Assembly (NCBI GenBank): GCA_030148485.1
Contig: JASBTJ010000023.1
Location: 1-56,740, forward strand
Reading direction: 5' to 3'
Origin: Gammaproteobacteria bacterium
GTDB lineage: Bacteria > Pseudomonadota > Gammaproteobacteria > Chromatiales > Chromatiaceae
Length of the DNA: 56,740 nucleotides
The notes beneath the pieces are model-generated. The model had not been told where the DNA came from. It searched no databases and was given only the letters and a program-made list of their open reading frames with translations. The position numbers and the translations under genes were made by a program. Shown one piece after another: positions 35,045 to 45,838 of the stretch. Positions within the stretch are counted from its first letter, which is position 1. Every line of letters begins with the position of its first letter.

Positions 35045-35815
35045 GTGACGCTCTATTATCGAGAATACGGCGCCGAACCTCCAGGTCGCCCCGTGGTGGT
35101 CCTGCTGCATGGCCTGTTTGGCAGCGGCGGCAATCTGCAAGCCATCGCCAAGGCCTTGGCGGTCGAATACCGGGTCCTGGTGCCGGACCTGCCCCATCAC
35201 GGGCGCTCGCCGCACCGCGGCGATATCGCCTACCCGGCCATGGCGGAGGCGGTGTTCGATTGGTTGGACGAACTGGGCGTTGCCGAGGTCTGGCTGGCCG
35301 GACACAGCATGGGCGGCAAGACCGCCATGTGGATGGCGCTGTCGCGGGGCGAGCGGGTGCTCGGACTGATGGTCATGGACATGGCACCGGTGGCATACCA
35401 TGATCGCTTCGCCGGAATCTTCGCCGCCCTGCTGGCGCTGCCGTTGGCCGAAATCAAGGACCGTGCGGATGCCGACCGTCGCTTGGCCGTGGAACTGGAT
35501 AGCCCCGACCTGCGCGCTTATCTGCTGCAAAACCTGGTCAAGGTGGACGACGGCTGGGGATGGCGGATCAATCTGCTCGGCTTGTCCGATCAGCGTCATG
35601 TGTTGCGCGACTTTCCCGTGAGCAAAAGCAGTTACCTGGGTCCGGCGTTGTTCCTGTACGGCAGCATGTCCGATTACGTGCTGCCGGAATACGGCGAGGC
35701 GATCCGCACGCTATTCCCCTACGCACGGCAGAGACAGATACCAGGCGCCGGACACTGGGTATACGCCGAGCGGCCACAGGCGGTGATCGAAGCGCTGAAG
35801 GGTTTCCTGACCTGA
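35045..35815 (+). CDS. Alpha/beta hydrolase (YbfF-like esterase)
   Basis: A soluble alpha/beta-fold hydrolase. It has VVLLHGLFGSGGNLQAIAKA (oxyanion HG), the nucleophile elbow Ser in LAGHSMGGKTAM, DLPHHGRSPH, and the catalytic His in GAGHWVYAERP. The overall pattern fits the YbfF/thioesterase group; the substrate is unknown. GTG 35045 (256 residues) is chosen because the ATG at 35012 overlaps the probable -10 box. Neither has a ribosome site. Confidence 0.85.
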   Translation: MTLYYREYGAEPPGRPVVVLLHGLFGSGGNLQAIAKALAVEYRVLVPDLPHHGRSPHRGDIAYPAMAEAVFDWLDELGVAEVWLAGHSMGGKTAMWMALSRGERVLGLMVMDMAPVAYHDRFAGIFAALLALPLAEIKDRADADRRLAVELDSPDLRAYLLQNLVKVDDGWGWRINLLGLSDQRHVLRDFPVSKSSYLGPALFLYGSMSDYVLPEYGEAIRTLFPYARQRQIPGAGHWVYAERPQAVIEALKGFLT

Positions 35816-35836
35816 TCGTCGTCACGTTACCGGCAT

Positions 35837-35865
35837 AAAAAACGGCGACTGTCTCCAGTCGCCGT
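35837..35865 (-). terminator. Rho-independent terminator of the dCache chemoreceptor gene
   Basis: On the minus strand ACGGCGACTG-GAGA-CAGTCGCCGT, a perfect 10-bp stem, is followed by six T. It lies 25 bp after the chemoreceptor stop and 22 bp after the convergent hydrolase stop, so it can also block transcription from the other side. Confidence 0.9.
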
Positions 35866-35889
35866 CGGCTGGCTGTCAGGCGTGGCGCC

Positions 35890-38199
35890 TCAGATCCTGA
35901 AGCGGGCAACCAGGCCCTTAAGATCCGCGGACAGGCCCTGCAGCGAGTCGCTCGCCTGCGCCGTCTCGCTGGCGCTGCGCGATGTCTCATGCCCAGCTTC
36001 GACGATGCGGTGAACGCTCTCGGTGACCTGGCTGCTGACGGTGCTTTGCTCGTCCGCGGCGGAGGCGATTTGGTGAGCCATCTCGTTGATACGCCGTATG
36101 GCGCTACCGATGTTCTCCAGTGCGGTGTTGGCTTCGGCGGCTTGGCTGACGCTGCGTTCAGCTTGTGCCTGACTCTGGTCCATGGCCTTGGCGGCGCCAT
36201 CGGCACCGGCCTGGACCTTTTCGATCATGGCCTGGATTTCCTCGGTGGATTGCTGGGTACGGCTTGCCAGGGTGCGTACTTCGTCCGCCACCACGGCAAA
36301 GCCGCGGCCCTGCTCGCCGGCCCGGGCGGCCTCGATCGCGGCGTTCAGTGCGAGCAGGTTGGTCTGCTCGGCGACGCTGCGGATCACCTCCAGCACGCTG
36401 CCGATCGCCTCGCTGTCCGCCTTCAGGCGCCGCACCACGTCGGCGGCCGCCTCCCCCTCGCCGGCGAGGGTGTTGATGGTGTCCACGGTGCCGGTGACCA
36501 CGCGGTTGCCGGTGTTCATCGCACCGGTGGCATCGTTGGCTGCTTCGGAAGCCTGATTGGTGCTGTTGGCCACTTCCTGGGCGGTTGCCGACATCTCCTC
36601 CATGGCCGTGGCCATGGCGTCTGTCTCGCTTTGTTGCTGGTCCACGGCCGCACGGGTCTGTTCCGTGATGGCCGACATCTGCGTGGATGCGGTCGACACC
36701 TGTTCGCTGGACTCGTTGATCAGTCGCATGGCCTCGCGGAACTGGCCGAACATGTTGTTCAAGGCGCGCGCCATGTCGCCCAGTTCATCCTTGCGGTCCA
36801 GGCTGATGGGGTGGGTCAGGTCGGCGTGTTCGCCGATGTAGTTGATGTCCTGGCTGAGGCGGCTCAGCGGCGTGGTGACACTGCGGGAGAACAACAGCCC
36901 GGTGCCGCCGCCGATGATCAGTGCGGCAAGCGCGATCAACCCGGCCTGGGTCCACAGCGACGTTGCCAGTGCATCCGCCGATGCAAAGGCCTCCGCCACG
37001 TCGATTTCTGCCAGCAGCGCCATCTTCATGCCGTCGATCTCCACTGGTGTGTAGGCGGACATCACCGGCACCCCGCGATAATCGTCGACGATCTCGAATC
37101 CCTTTTTGCCTTCCAGCGCCAACCCCGCCGTCTTGGTATCCACCGGCTGCAAGCCGATGCCGGTACCCTTGGTCTTGATCTGCGCCAGCACATGGTCAGA
37201 GACCCCGGCGCTTTTCAGCGCGGCCAGATAGCTGTCCATGTCTTCGGTCTGAAAACGGCTGTTGTTGCGTAGGGTCTTGTCCTCACCCACCAGATAGGTT
37301 TCGCCGGATGCACCCAGGCCCACCTCGGCCCATTTTTCGTTGCTGGTCATCACGGCGTTGATCTTGTCCAGCGGCATCTGGAATATCAGCACCCCTTTCT
37401 CGACACCGTCCACATAGATGGGGGATGACACGAACGAGGCATAGCTGTCGTAGGAGGGTTGGTAATTGGTGTAGTGGGTCTGGTGGAAGGCGCCATCGGG
37501 TAACTTCACGGCGGCACGATAGGCCTCACCGATGCCGCTCTGGGCATAGGGCCCTGTGGTCAGCGAGGTGCCGTAGTCCAGTTCCTTGAACACCGAATAG
37601 ACAATGCGCCCGGCGGTGTCCGCGATGAAGATGTCGTAGTACCCGAATGTCTCCAGGTAACTGCGGAAAAAGGGATGGAAACGCTGGTGCGCCTGGCTGT
37701 AGGCGGAGCCGTCCTGTTGCGCATCCAACAGATGCTTGCTGCCCAGCGGGTTGTTGTTTACCGCGATGTACTGGTACTGCATCGCAATGGCGGTGTCATC
37801 CAACTGCTTGAGCAGTTGCAACGGGTCCAGGTTGCTGTGCGGGTTCAGGGTCTTGAACTGCGCACCGAACTGGCCACGGTAATAATCCGCCAGGTCGCGT
37901 CTGGCCTGGTCCAGATCCTGAGCACCGAGGCCGGCGGCGCTGGTGGCAAAGCGCTCCAGCGCTTCGCGCGTTCCGGTGGCTTCGGACAAGGTCACCACCT
38001 GGCCTTGGATGCGTTTGAAGTAGTCTTCGATCTGCAGCCGTTTGGTTTCCCGGATGGAGACCAGTTGACGCTTGGCCTCTTCCCGTAAGGCATCGTGGCT
38101 CTGGCTGCCGGCGGTGGTGGCGCTGACGACGTCGACCATGGTGGCCGGCACGACCGCAAGCAGCACGGAGCCGAGCAGAAGTTTGAGTTTGATGGACAT
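35890..38199 (-). CDS. Methyl-accepting chemotaxis protein with dCache-type periplasmic sensor
   Basis: A chemoreceptor of 769 residues. TM1 ([20 protein letters not shown]) is followed by about 390 periplasmic residues of the kind seen in double-Cache receptors ([40 protein letters not shown]), then TM2, HAMP and the conserved hairpin [23 protein letters not shown] 38199 follows GGGGAG; the frame is open to 38268. A FliA promoter lies upstream. No CheR-docking pentapeptide ends the protein. Confidence 0.92.
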   Translation of the reverse strand: MSIKLKLLLGSVLLAVVPATMVDVVSATTAGSQSHDALREEAKRQLVSIRETKRLQIEDYFKRIQGQVVTLSEATGTREALERFATSAAGLGAQDLDQARRDLADYYRGQFGAQFKTLNPHSNLDPLQLLKQLDDTAIAMQYQYIAVNNNPLGSKHLLDAQQDGSAYSQAHQRFHPFFRSYLETFGYYDIFIADTAGRIVYSVFKELDYGTSLTTGPYAQSGIGEAYRAAVKLPDGAFHQTHYTNYQPSYDSYASFVSSPIYVDGVEKGVLIFQMPLDKINAVMTSNEKWAEVGLGASGETYLVGEDKTLRNNSRFQTEDMDSYLAALKSAGVSDHVLAQIKTKGTGIGLQPVDTKTAGLALEGKKGFEIVDDYRGVPVMSAYTPVEIDGMKMALLAEIDVAEAFASADALATSLWTQAGLIALAALIIGGGTGLLFSRSVTTPLSRLSQDINYIGEHADLTHPISLDRKDELGDMARALNNMFGQFREAMRLINESSEQVSTASTQMSAITEQTRAAVDQQQSETDAMATAMEEMSATAQEVANSTNQASEAANDATGAMNTGNRVVTGTVDTINTLAGEGEAAADVVRRLKADSEAIGSVLEVIRSVAEQTNLLALNAAIEAARAGEQGRGFAVVADEVRTLASRTQQSTEEIQAMIEKVQAGADGAAKAMDQSQAQAERSVSQAAEANTALENIGSAIRRINEMAHQIASAADEQSTVSSQVTESVHRIVEAGHETSRSASETAQASDSLQGLSADLKGLVARFRI

Positions 38200-38267
38200 G
38201 TCCTGATGTCTCCCCGGGTTAAGGGCGCGGTAACCCCGGTTGCCGGGTCCAGTCCGCTGTCCAGTCA

Positions 38268-38294
38268 ATAACGGCAGGAAGGATGTGGGCTTTA
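38268..38294 (-). promoter_or_regulatory. FliA (sigma-28) promoter of the dCache chemoreceptor gene
   Basis: On the minus strand TAAAGCCC, 11 bp, GCCGTTAT: a close fit to TAAAGTTT-N11-GCCGATAA with exact spacing. It is about 70 bp upstream of the ATG, in the gap after the GGDEF-EAL gene. Confidence 0.7.
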
Positions 38295-38396
38295 GGGCCT
38301 GTATTCTTTATAGTGGCCAGGGAGCGTGCCAAGGGTTGTCTCCGGCGGCCGCTGGACCTTGGCCCAGGGCGACGTTACGCGCGGCGAAAATGGGTA

Positions 38397-40964
38397 TCAG
38401 GGCGTGTGGGCGCTGGCTGGTTGTGTGGTTTCCCAGGCTAGTTCCTCCGGCGGCAGCGGGCGGCTGTAGAGATAGCCCTGGAAATAATCGCACTGCAGTT
38501 TGCGCAGCAGCTCGGCCTGCTCGGCCGTTTCCACGCCTTCCGCCACCACCGACATGCCAAACAGCTGACTGAGCTGGATGATGGCGCTGACCAGATTCCG
38601 GTCATGGGGGTCGTCAAGTATGCCGTTGACGAATTCGCGGTCGATCTTCACCAGGTCGAAGGCGAAGAAGCGCAGCTGGCTGAGGGACGACTGACCGGTG
38701 CCGAAGTCGTCCAATGCCGTGGACACCCCCAGCTCACGCAACTGGTGCAGCATACGTTGGGCCCGGTCGATATCCTGGGTCAGGCTGTCTTCCGTCACCT
38801 CGACGATCAGGTGTTCCGGCGCGGGGGAGCGGGCAGCCAAACGGCTCAGCAAGCGCTGGGAGAACTGCTCATCGTGCAGCAATTTGGCGGTCAGATTGAC
38901 CGACGCCGTGAGCGGAATGCCATCGCGGCTCAGCCGGTCGCGTTGGTGTAGCGCGATTTGATCCAGGATCCATTCGCTTACCACCCCGAGTTGCCCCATG
39001 GCCTCGAGCACCGGCACGAAGCGGGACGGGGGGATCTGTCCCAGTACGGTGTCATGCAGTCTGAGCAAGGCCTCGCAGCCGTGGGCGGTCCGGCCGTCAC
39101 GGCACAGGATCGGTTGGTAGTGGAGTTCGAATCGCTGGTCCCGGATGGCGGTGCGCAGGCAGGTCTCCAGTTCCAGGTCGTCGGTGGCGCGCTGCGCCAT
39201 GTCCGCGGTGAAGAAACGAAAGCATCCCGCGCCGGCCCGTTTGGCATCGTACATGGCGGTATCGGCACCTCTGATCAGGCCCTCCGCATCGGTGTTGTTG
39301 TCCGGATAGATTGCGATGCCGATGGACACCGAAACATGCAGTTGTCGATCCGCCAGATCGAACGGCTGGTCCAGCGAATGAATGAGCTTCTCGGCCAATG
39401 CGGCCAGTTCCTCCGCTCGGTCGATCCGTTCAGCGATGATGGCGAACTCGTCACCACCCAGTCGAGCCACGGTATCGCTGCGCCGGGTAACACTGAGCAA
39501 TCGGGTGGTGACCATCTGCAACAGCTTGTCGCCGGCCGCGTGGCCGAGGCTGTCGTTGATCTGTTTGAAGCGGTCCAGATCAAGAAACAGCACGCCCACC
39601 TTGCTTTGGTCCCTTCCCGCCAGCACCAGGGCGTGTTCGAGACGATCCATCAGCAACAGGCGGTTGGGCAAATGGGTGAGGGGATCGTGGTGCGCCAAGT
39701 GGTCCAGGTGCGACTGACGTATCCGCACCTGTTGCTGCATCTCCTTGAACGCTTCGATCAGGTTACGGGTTTCCCGGACCTCGACGGGTGGCGGTGTAGC
39801 GGGTGCCCGCCCGTGTGCTTCGTGCTTGAGCGCCAGGGTGGTGTCTTCAATCGGTCTGAGGATCAGGCGCGAAAACATCCAATAGGTGAGCATCAACACC
39901 ACTGAGCCGGCAATGGCGACCAGCACCGTGGCGGTTGCCAGTCGTTTGGACATCCCGGTCAGTGTGGTGATGTTGTGCGCCGATTGGCGATCGAGTTCCT
40001 GACGGATGCGCGACAGGCTGTCGCGCAGGACCGCCAGGGCGGGCGAGACGGTGTCCCGGGTATAGTTCAGATCGGCCCGCCAGTTGGGCGATGTCATGTC
40101 GGCGACCGCCTTCCGGTAGTCGCGGGTCCAGGCCGCGATCTGGCTTTTCAGATTGGGGAGGTGGTCCTCCGCGACCAGATTCAACTGATCTGTGGAGCTG
40201 AGCACCTGCAGCCGGCGTATGTTCTTGTTGAGCAGTTCGAGGTAGGCGTCGATGTTCTCGGCCCGGGAACTGATGGCGGCAGCGGGCTGGCTGGAAAAGA
40301 TGCCGAAACGGTTGGCTACCAGCAGGCGAAGTTCGCTGGTTGCGTGCAGCCACTCGCTTTGCAGGTCCACCATGGTGACGAATGCGGCGGGATTCTGACG
40401 TGACTTGTCGTGCAGTTGATCTTTTTCAACGCTGACCATGTCCGCCAGCATCGCCAGCACCGCTTGGTTCTTGGGCAGCATGTCCGTTTCCATGACCCCC
40501 AGGGTGGGAAACCAGCCGGTGGGGTTCTCCCGTAGCGCAACCAGTTGGCTGACCTGGGGGGTGAGTCGTTCCGCGGCGGAGAAGGCCTGGCGTGCATAGC
40601 CGCGCATGTCGGCGTGGCTGCGCACCGATCTGAGCTGGGCCAGCAGTGCGATATGAATGTGCAACTGATCCACCGCGGCGTACAGTTGGCGCGCCTCGAT
40701 CAGCGGCGGATTGATCAGAAACCGGTGCAGCGCATTCTGCATCACGTTCATCTGCTCGAAGGCGTCCTGCACCTTGGCGATGGCCTGCGAACGCGCCTGA
40801 ATCAGCTCGAATTGCTCGGTGCTTACCGTCGCCACTTGTCGGTAACCAAACACGCCCGCACCCCGCAGCACCACGCTCACGCTGACGGCCAGCGCCAGAT
40901 AGCGGTTTTGGTACGAATCGAACCAGGCCCGTCCGAAGTGGCGTTTCAAGCGATCCCTCATCAT
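38397..40964 (-). CDS. Membrane GGDEF-EAL cyclic-di-GMP regulator
   Basis: An 855-residue dual-domain protein. An N-terminal transmembrane segment, about 300 helical periplasmic residues and a second segment (TVLVAIAGSVVLMLTYWMFS) lead to a GGDEF domain with an intact ARLGGDEFAII active site and an EAL domain. EAL residues are present: CEALLRLHD, SVNLTAKLL, VEVTEDSL, LDDFGTGQSSL, VKIDREFV, VAEGVET and QGYLYSRPL. Both synthesis and breakdown of c-di-GMP appear possible. ATGs at 40964 and 40961 follow GGAG. Confidence 0.93.
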   Translation of the reverse strand: MMRDRLKRHFGRAWFDSYQNRYLALAVSVSVVLRGAGVFGYRQVATVSTEQFELIQARSQAIAKVQDAFEQMNVMQNALHRFLINPPLIEARQLYAAVDQLHIHIALLAQLRSVRSHADMRGYARQAFSAAERLTPQVSQLVALRENPTGWFPTLGVMETDMLPKNQAVLAMLADMVSVEKDQLHDKSRQNPAAFVTMVDLQSEWLHATSELRLLVANRFGIFSSQPAAAISSRAENIDAYLELLNKNIRRLQVLSSTDQLNLVAEDHLPNLKSQIAAWTRDYRKAVADMTSPNWRADLNYTRDTVSPALAVLRDSLSRIRQELDRQSAHNITTLTGMSKRLATATVLVAIAGSVVLMLTYWMFSRLILRPIEDTTLALKHEAHGRAPATPPPVEVRETRNLIEAFKEMQQQVRIRQSHLDHLAHHDPLTHLPNRLLLMDRLEHALVLAGRDQSKVGVLFLDLDRFKQINDSLGHAAGDKLLQMVTTRLLSVTRRSDTVARLGGDEFAIIAERIDRAEELAALAEKLIHSLDQPFDLADRQLHVSVSIGIAIYPDNNTDAEGLIRGADTAMYDAKRAGAGCFRFFTADMAQRATDDLELETCLRTAIRDQRFELHYQPILCRDGRTAHGCEALLRLHDTVLGQIPPSRFVPVLEAMGQLGVVSEWILDQIALHQRDRLSRDGIPLTASVNLTAKLLHDEQFSQRLLSRLAARSPAPEHLIVEVTEDSLTQDIDRAQRMLHQLRELGVSTALDDFGTGQSSLSQLRFFAFDLVKIDREFVNGILDDPHDRNLVSAIIQLSQLFGMSVVAEGVETAEQAELLRKLQCDYFQGYLYSRPLPPEELAWETTQPASAHTP

Positions 40965-41320
40965 TGCTCCATGCGTGTCGACTCAAAATAGGCCGACGTC
41001 TGCCTGATACAGCACGAGCGGCCGCGCGCGCAGGGCGTCCTTGTCGGGCGCCATCCACGCACTTGCCGCTTGATCCATCCGTGCTGGTGACAAGCGTTTG
41101 GTCATGTGACAGCCTGTTGCGGGAACAGGATCTCAGCAGGGCCTGGCCTACTGTAACGTCAAATCCGGAATTTAATTGAGGTTTGTCCGGCGGCGTCATG
41201 CGGATCACGCGGCCGGGCTTGGTCTGAGATCAGCTGGGTGTAATGGGGTCCTCCCCGCCCCAGATGCTGCGCTATAATGGCCCGCTTACTTTCGCCTCTC
41301 CCATTCTCAAGGTACTGCGC
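40965..41320. other. Divergent intergenic region between the GGDEF-EAL gene and argG
   Basis: No gene. It contains the argG -10 box TATAAT at 41273-41278, followed by GGCCCGCTT, and an inverted repeat CCTGTT-GCGGG-AACAGG at about 41,113-41,129. A small AT-rich spot (GGAATTTAATTGAGG, near 41,167) is at most a poor ArgR half-match. No -35 box of good quality was seen. Confidence 0.55.
41273..41287 (+). promoter_or_regulatory. -10 region of argG
   Basis: TATAATGGCCCGCTT: a perfect -10 hexamer with GC-rich discriminator, about 43 bp before the argG ATG. The 12 bases AATGGCCCGCTT are identical to those at the hydrolase promoter near 35.0 kb. GC-rich discriminators are associated with stringent control; that is an inference here. 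Confidence 0.6.
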
Positions 41321-42544
<1,224 letters not shown>

Positions 42545-42586
42545 GCCGGCCCGGCTTTACCTTGGCAAGCCGAAGCGCCCCCAGTG

Positions 42587-42621
42587 CCGGACCGCCGCTC
42601 GGATACGCGGCGGCGGTCCGG
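42587..42621. terminator. Hairpin between convergent argG and chemoreceptor genes
   Basis: CCGGACCGCCGC and GCGGCGGTCCGG form a perfect 12-bp stem around an 11-nt loop in the 132-bp gap of a convergent pair. No T-run follows on either side. Confidence 0.6.
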
Positions 42622-42676
42622 GCCGATCAGGCGGCGTTGCGCGGTGAGCGCGCCGGCGGTTGTCGATGTGGTCCGA

Positions 42677-43864
42677 TCAGCGGGTGAATTGCTGCACGAT
42701 CTCGCGTAGCGCGTGGATATGTTTGCCCATGGCATCGATGTCCTGCTTGGCGGTCTCGGCGCCGCTGGTGCAGTGATCGGTCACCTCACGGATGCGCGTG
42801 ATGCTCTGGCTGACGCCCTCGGCCAGTGCCTGCTGGGCATCTGCCGCCTCGGCGATTTCGCGGTTCATGCCGTTCACTTCGCTGATGGCGCCGGCGATCC
42901 CGGCGAGTAGTTCGGCGGCATCTTCAAAGCGCGTTTCGGTGGCATCGGCCTGACCCTGGGCCTTCTCCATGACCTTGGCGGCATCGCGCGCGCGACCTTG
43001 CAGGTCGTTGATCATCTGTTCGATTTCCTCGGTGGACGACTGGGTCCGGCCGGCCAGGGTACGGACCTCGTCGGCCACCACCGCGAAACCGCGGCCCTGT
43101 TCACCTGCCCGTGCCGCTTCAATGGCCGCGTTCAAGGCGAGCAGGTTGGTTTGCTCGGCAATGCCGCGGATCACATCGAGCACCACGCCGATCTGATCGC
43201 TGCTGGCGCCCAGCGAGCGGATGGTCTCGCCGGCGTCGGATACGTCCATCGACAGTTGGGTGATGGCGCCGATGGCCTCGGTGGCGATCAGCGCGCCTTG
43301 GGTGCTTTGCTCGTTGGCGCTGGCCGTCGATGCGGCGGTTTGTGCCGCCATGCTGGCGCTGCGGCTGGTGGATGCCATCATCTCGTCGATGGCGTGGGCG
43401 GCGTTTTCGGCCTCGCTGCGCTGCTCGTTGGTGCCGCGACGGAACTGGTCGCTGATGTCGTGCAGGCGGTCGCCGGTCTCGTCCAGGGTCGCGGCGGCCG
43501 CGTCGATGCGTCCGATCATGCCCCGCAGGTTGCCGGTCATGTTGTTGAAGCTGGTGACGATGCCGCCGATCATGTCGTGGCTTTCCATGGTGCAGTGGTG
43601 CGAGACATCGTTGTTGCTGATCGCCTCGGCGATCTCGGACATGCGCGCCAACCGGCGTAACAGCACCAGCTTGGTGAGGTAATGGTTCGCCGCGCCTATG
43701 CCAATTCCTGCGGCCACGCAACTGACGATGAACCAACCGAACATCCCTTCGTTCGGCGTCACGAACAGCAAGGCAAAAAACGGGAAGGTCAAGCCCATCG
43801 TCAGACCGAACGCGGTGAAGGAGAGCGCAAGATTGCGCAGCAAGCTGGGCTTCGTCAGTTTCAT
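42677..43864 (-). CDS. Methyl-accepting chemotaxis protein without periplasmic sensor domain
   Basis: A 395-residue receptor. Two hydrophobic segments near the N-terminus ([20 protein letters not shown] and [15 protein letters not shown]) are separated by only a few polar residues, so there is no periplasmic ligand domain. HAMP-like and signalling domains follow with [20 protein letters not shown] and [19 protein letters not shown]. Input must come from the membrane, the cytoplasm or a partner. GGGGA precedes ATG 43864. A FliA-like promoter is upstream. Confidence 0.9.
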   Translation of the reverse strand: MKLTKPSLLRNLALSFTAFGLTMGLTFPFFALLFVTPNEGMFGWFIVSCVAAGIGIGAANHYLTKLVLLRRLARMSEIAEAISNNDVSHHCTMESHDMIGGIVTSFNNMTGNLRGMIGRIDAAAATLDETGDRLHDISDQFRRGTNEQRSEAENAAHAIDEMMASTSRSASMAAQTAASTASANEQSTQGALIATEAIGAITQLSMDVSDAGETIRSLGASSDQIGVVLDVIRGIAEQTNLLALNAAIEAARAGEQGRGFAVVADEVRTLAGRTQSSTEEIEQMINDLQGRARDAAKVMEKAQGQADATETRFEDAAELLAGIAGAISEVNGMNREIAEAADAQQALAEGVSQSITRIREVTDHCTSGAETAKQDIDAMGKHIHALREIVQQFTR

Positions 43865-43906
43865 GGTTATCGTCCCCGGGTGTAGATAATTATTCTGGTA
43901 CCATCT

Positions 43907-43933
43907 GTGGCGGCCGGCAGGACCTGAACTTGA
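43907..43933 (-). promoter_or_regulatory. Possible FliA (sigma-28) promoter of the second chemoreceptor gene
   Basis: On the minus strand TCAAGTTC, 11 bp, GCCGCCAC. The -35 side and the GCCG core match and the spacing is exact, but the last part of the -10 side is poor. The position, about 40 bp before the ATG, fits. Confidence 0.45.
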
Positions 43934-43971
43934 TACCGCCCGGCCGCCCTGTGCCGAGGAAGAGGAGTCCC

Positions 43972-44937
43972 ATGTCCGCCACCCGAAACGGCTATGGTTC
44001 GCGTCCGCTGATCGCCGTCAGCAGCTGTCTGTTGGGTGAGCAGGTGCGCTTTGACGGCGGCCACAAGAAGAGCAGCTGGTTGACCGGTCCGTTGGCGACA
44101 TGCGTCGATTACCGGCCCATTTGCCCGGAGGTGGCGATCGGGTTGGGGATTCCCCGCCCGCCGATCCATCTGACCGGCGACCCCGGGCGTCCGCGGGCGG
44201 TGGGGGTGAAAGACCCGACCCTGGACGTGACCATTCCCCTGGAGGCCTTTGCACGCCGTACCGCCGCGACCCTTGATGCGGTGTCCGGTTATGTGTTCAA
44301 GAGCAAGTCGCCCAGCTGCGGCATGGAGCGGGTCAAGCTGTACGGGCAGCACGGCGGGCAGAAAAAGACCGTCGGCATCCATGCGCGCGTCGTCATGGAA
44401 CAGCTGCCGCACCTGCCGGTGGAAGAGGAAGGGCGGCTGAACGACCCGGTGCTGCGCGAGAATTTCGTCACCCGGGTCTACGTGTACCGTCGCTGGCAGG
44501 ACTTTCGTCGCCACCGCCTCAGTGCCAAGGGCCTGATCGATTTCCATGCCGACCACAAATATCTGGTGATGGCGCACAACCAGGCCGCCTACAAGCGCAT
44601 CGGCCGGCTCCTGTCGGACCTGAAAGGGGTGGATCTGCGCGCTGTGGCCGACCGGTATCTTGGCGAACTGATGGCCGCCTTGTCCCGCCGCGTGAGTCGG
44701 GATCGCCACGTCAACGTGCTGCAGCACATCATGGGCTATCTGAAGAAGCGCCTGCCCGGTGCCGACCGCCAGGAACTCGTCGAGGCCATCGAGGCCTATC
44801 GACGTGGCGAAGTCCCCTTGATCGTCCCGGTGTTCCTGCTGCGGCACCACTTCCGCCACCATCCCGATCCGTATATGGACGGCCAGTGGTACCTTGACCC
44901 CTATCCGCCGTCATTGGGACTGCGCAACAACATCTGA
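43972..44937 (+). CDS. DUF523 and DUF1722 domain protein (YbgA-like)
   Basis: 321 residues. The DUF523 part (about 8-150) has [34 protein letters not shown] and [14 protein letters not shown], with Cys residues that could bind metal or a cluster. DUF1722 (about 195-315) has [20 protein letters not shown] and VFLLRHHF. This fusion is common in gammaproteobacteria. I recall the family being discussed beside photolyase genes and with thiouracil metabolism, but no reaction can be claimed. GAGGAG precedes ATG 43972. The cinA-like gene follows after 4 bp. Confidence 0.88.
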   Translation: MSATRNGYGSRPLIAVSSCLLGEQVRFDGGHKKSSWLTGPLATCVDYRPICPEVAIGLGIPRPPIHLTGDPGRPRAVGVKDPTLDVTIPLEAFARRTAATLDAVSGYVFKSKSPSCGMERVKLYGQHGGQKKTVGIHARVVMEQLPHLPVEEEGRLNDPVLRENFVTRVYVYRRWQDFRRHRLSAKGLIDFHADHKYLVMAHNQAAYKRIGRLLSDLKGVDLRAVADRYLGELMAALSRRVSRDRHVNVLQHIMGYLKKRLPGADRQELVEAIEAYRRGEVPLIVPVFLLRHHFRHHPDPYMDGQWYLDPYPPSLGLRNNI

Positions 44938-44941
44938 TGCC

Positions 44942-45661
44942 ATGACGGATGCCTTCGGCCTGATCGTCATCGGTGACGAGATACTCAGTGGCAAAAGACG
45001 GGACCGTCACTTCGACGCCTTTCGCGGCCTGCTGCAGGCACGTGGCTTCGCGCTGGCCTGGTTACAGATCCTGCCGGACGACCCGGCGCTGCTCACCGGA
45101 CGTCTGGCCGCCAGCATGGGGGAAGACTTGCCGGTGTTCTGTTGTGGCGGCATTGGTGCGACGCCGGACGATCACACCCGCCGGTGTGCCGCGGCGGCGG
45201 CAGGCGTACCGTTGCAGCGCCACGCCGACGCCGTGGCCGAGATCGAGGCGCAATTCGCTGAGCAGGCGTATCCGGAGCGCATTTTGATGGCGGATCTGCC
45301 CGCCGGCAGCACCCTGATCCCCAATCCCTACAATCGCGTGCCGGGTTTCGCCATCAAGCGTCACTACTTCCTGCCCGGCTTTCCGGACATGGCCCACCCC
45401 ATGGCGCACTGGGTGTTGGACAATCAATACGCCGAGGGCGGTGTACCGGAACGGGAATTATCGCTGAAGGTATTTGGTGCCGCGGAATCCCGGTTGCTGT
45501 CCTTGATGGAACAGCTGACGGCGGATTTCCCCTCGCTGAAGCTGTTCAGTCTGCCGCGGCTGGGGCCGGACGGATTCGTTGAACTGGGCTTTCGTGGGCG
45601 GGATGGGCTGGAGCCTGCCTTCGCCGCCTTGCGCTATGAGCTGCAATCACCGCGCGACTAA
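44942..45661 (+). CDS. CinA-like/molybdopterin-binding domain protein
   Basis: 239 residues. The MoCF-type (MoaB/MogA/CinA N-terminal) domain shows FGLIVIGDEILSGKRRDRHF and FCCGGIGATPDDHTRR, the usual GGxG-x-DD motif. The C-terminal nicotinamide deamidase domain of full CinA is absent. Stand-alone forms are common; the substrate is not clear. The TAA stop (45659-45661) is part of the CTAA that borders repeat copy D. Confidence 0.88.
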   Translation: MTDAFGLIVIGDEILSGKRRDRHFDAFRGLLQARGFALAWLQILPDDPALLTGRLAASMGEDLPVFCCGGIGATPDDHTRRCAAAAAGVPLQRHADAVAEIEAQFAEQAYPERILMADLPAGSTLIPNPYNRVPGFAIKRHYFLPGFPDMAHPMAHWVLDNQYAEGGVPERELSLKVFGAAESRLLSLMEQLTADFPSLKLFSLPRLGPDGFVELGFRGRDGLEPAFAALRYELQSPRD

Positions 45662-45811
45662 GGAAGCTCTGAAAAATTCAGAGCTTCCGCGGCACAGGGA
45701 GGTGCCACCAAAATCGGTCGCTGCAAGCGACTGATTTTGAATCAAGTTGCAAACCGCGTTTGCAGCGCAGCGTGCGCTGAGAAGTCCAGGATGGACTTAT
45801 TCAGCGCTTCC
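45662..45811 (+). repeat. 150-bp hairpin-rich repeat, copy D, between convergent genes
   Basis: Runs from GGAAGCTCTGAA to GCGCTTCC, exactly 150 bp, with direct CTAA on both sides (45658-45661 and 45812-45815), consistent with a 4-bp target duplication. The terminal hairpin is GGAAGCTCTGAA/TTCAGAGCTTCC and the third stem is AAAATCGGTCGC/GCGACTGATTTT. In both, the two arms have changed together relative to other copies. It fills nearly the whole gap between the cinA-like and photolyase stops. Confidence 0.9.
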
Positions 45812-45838
45812 CTAAAGCGCTACCGGGTCCGACCGGGT

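Noticed and set aside
43883..43896. TAGATAATTATTCT resembling an ArgR box
   Set aside because: Three mismatches to the palindrome, and it sits before a chemoreceptor and a DUF523 gene, not before argG.
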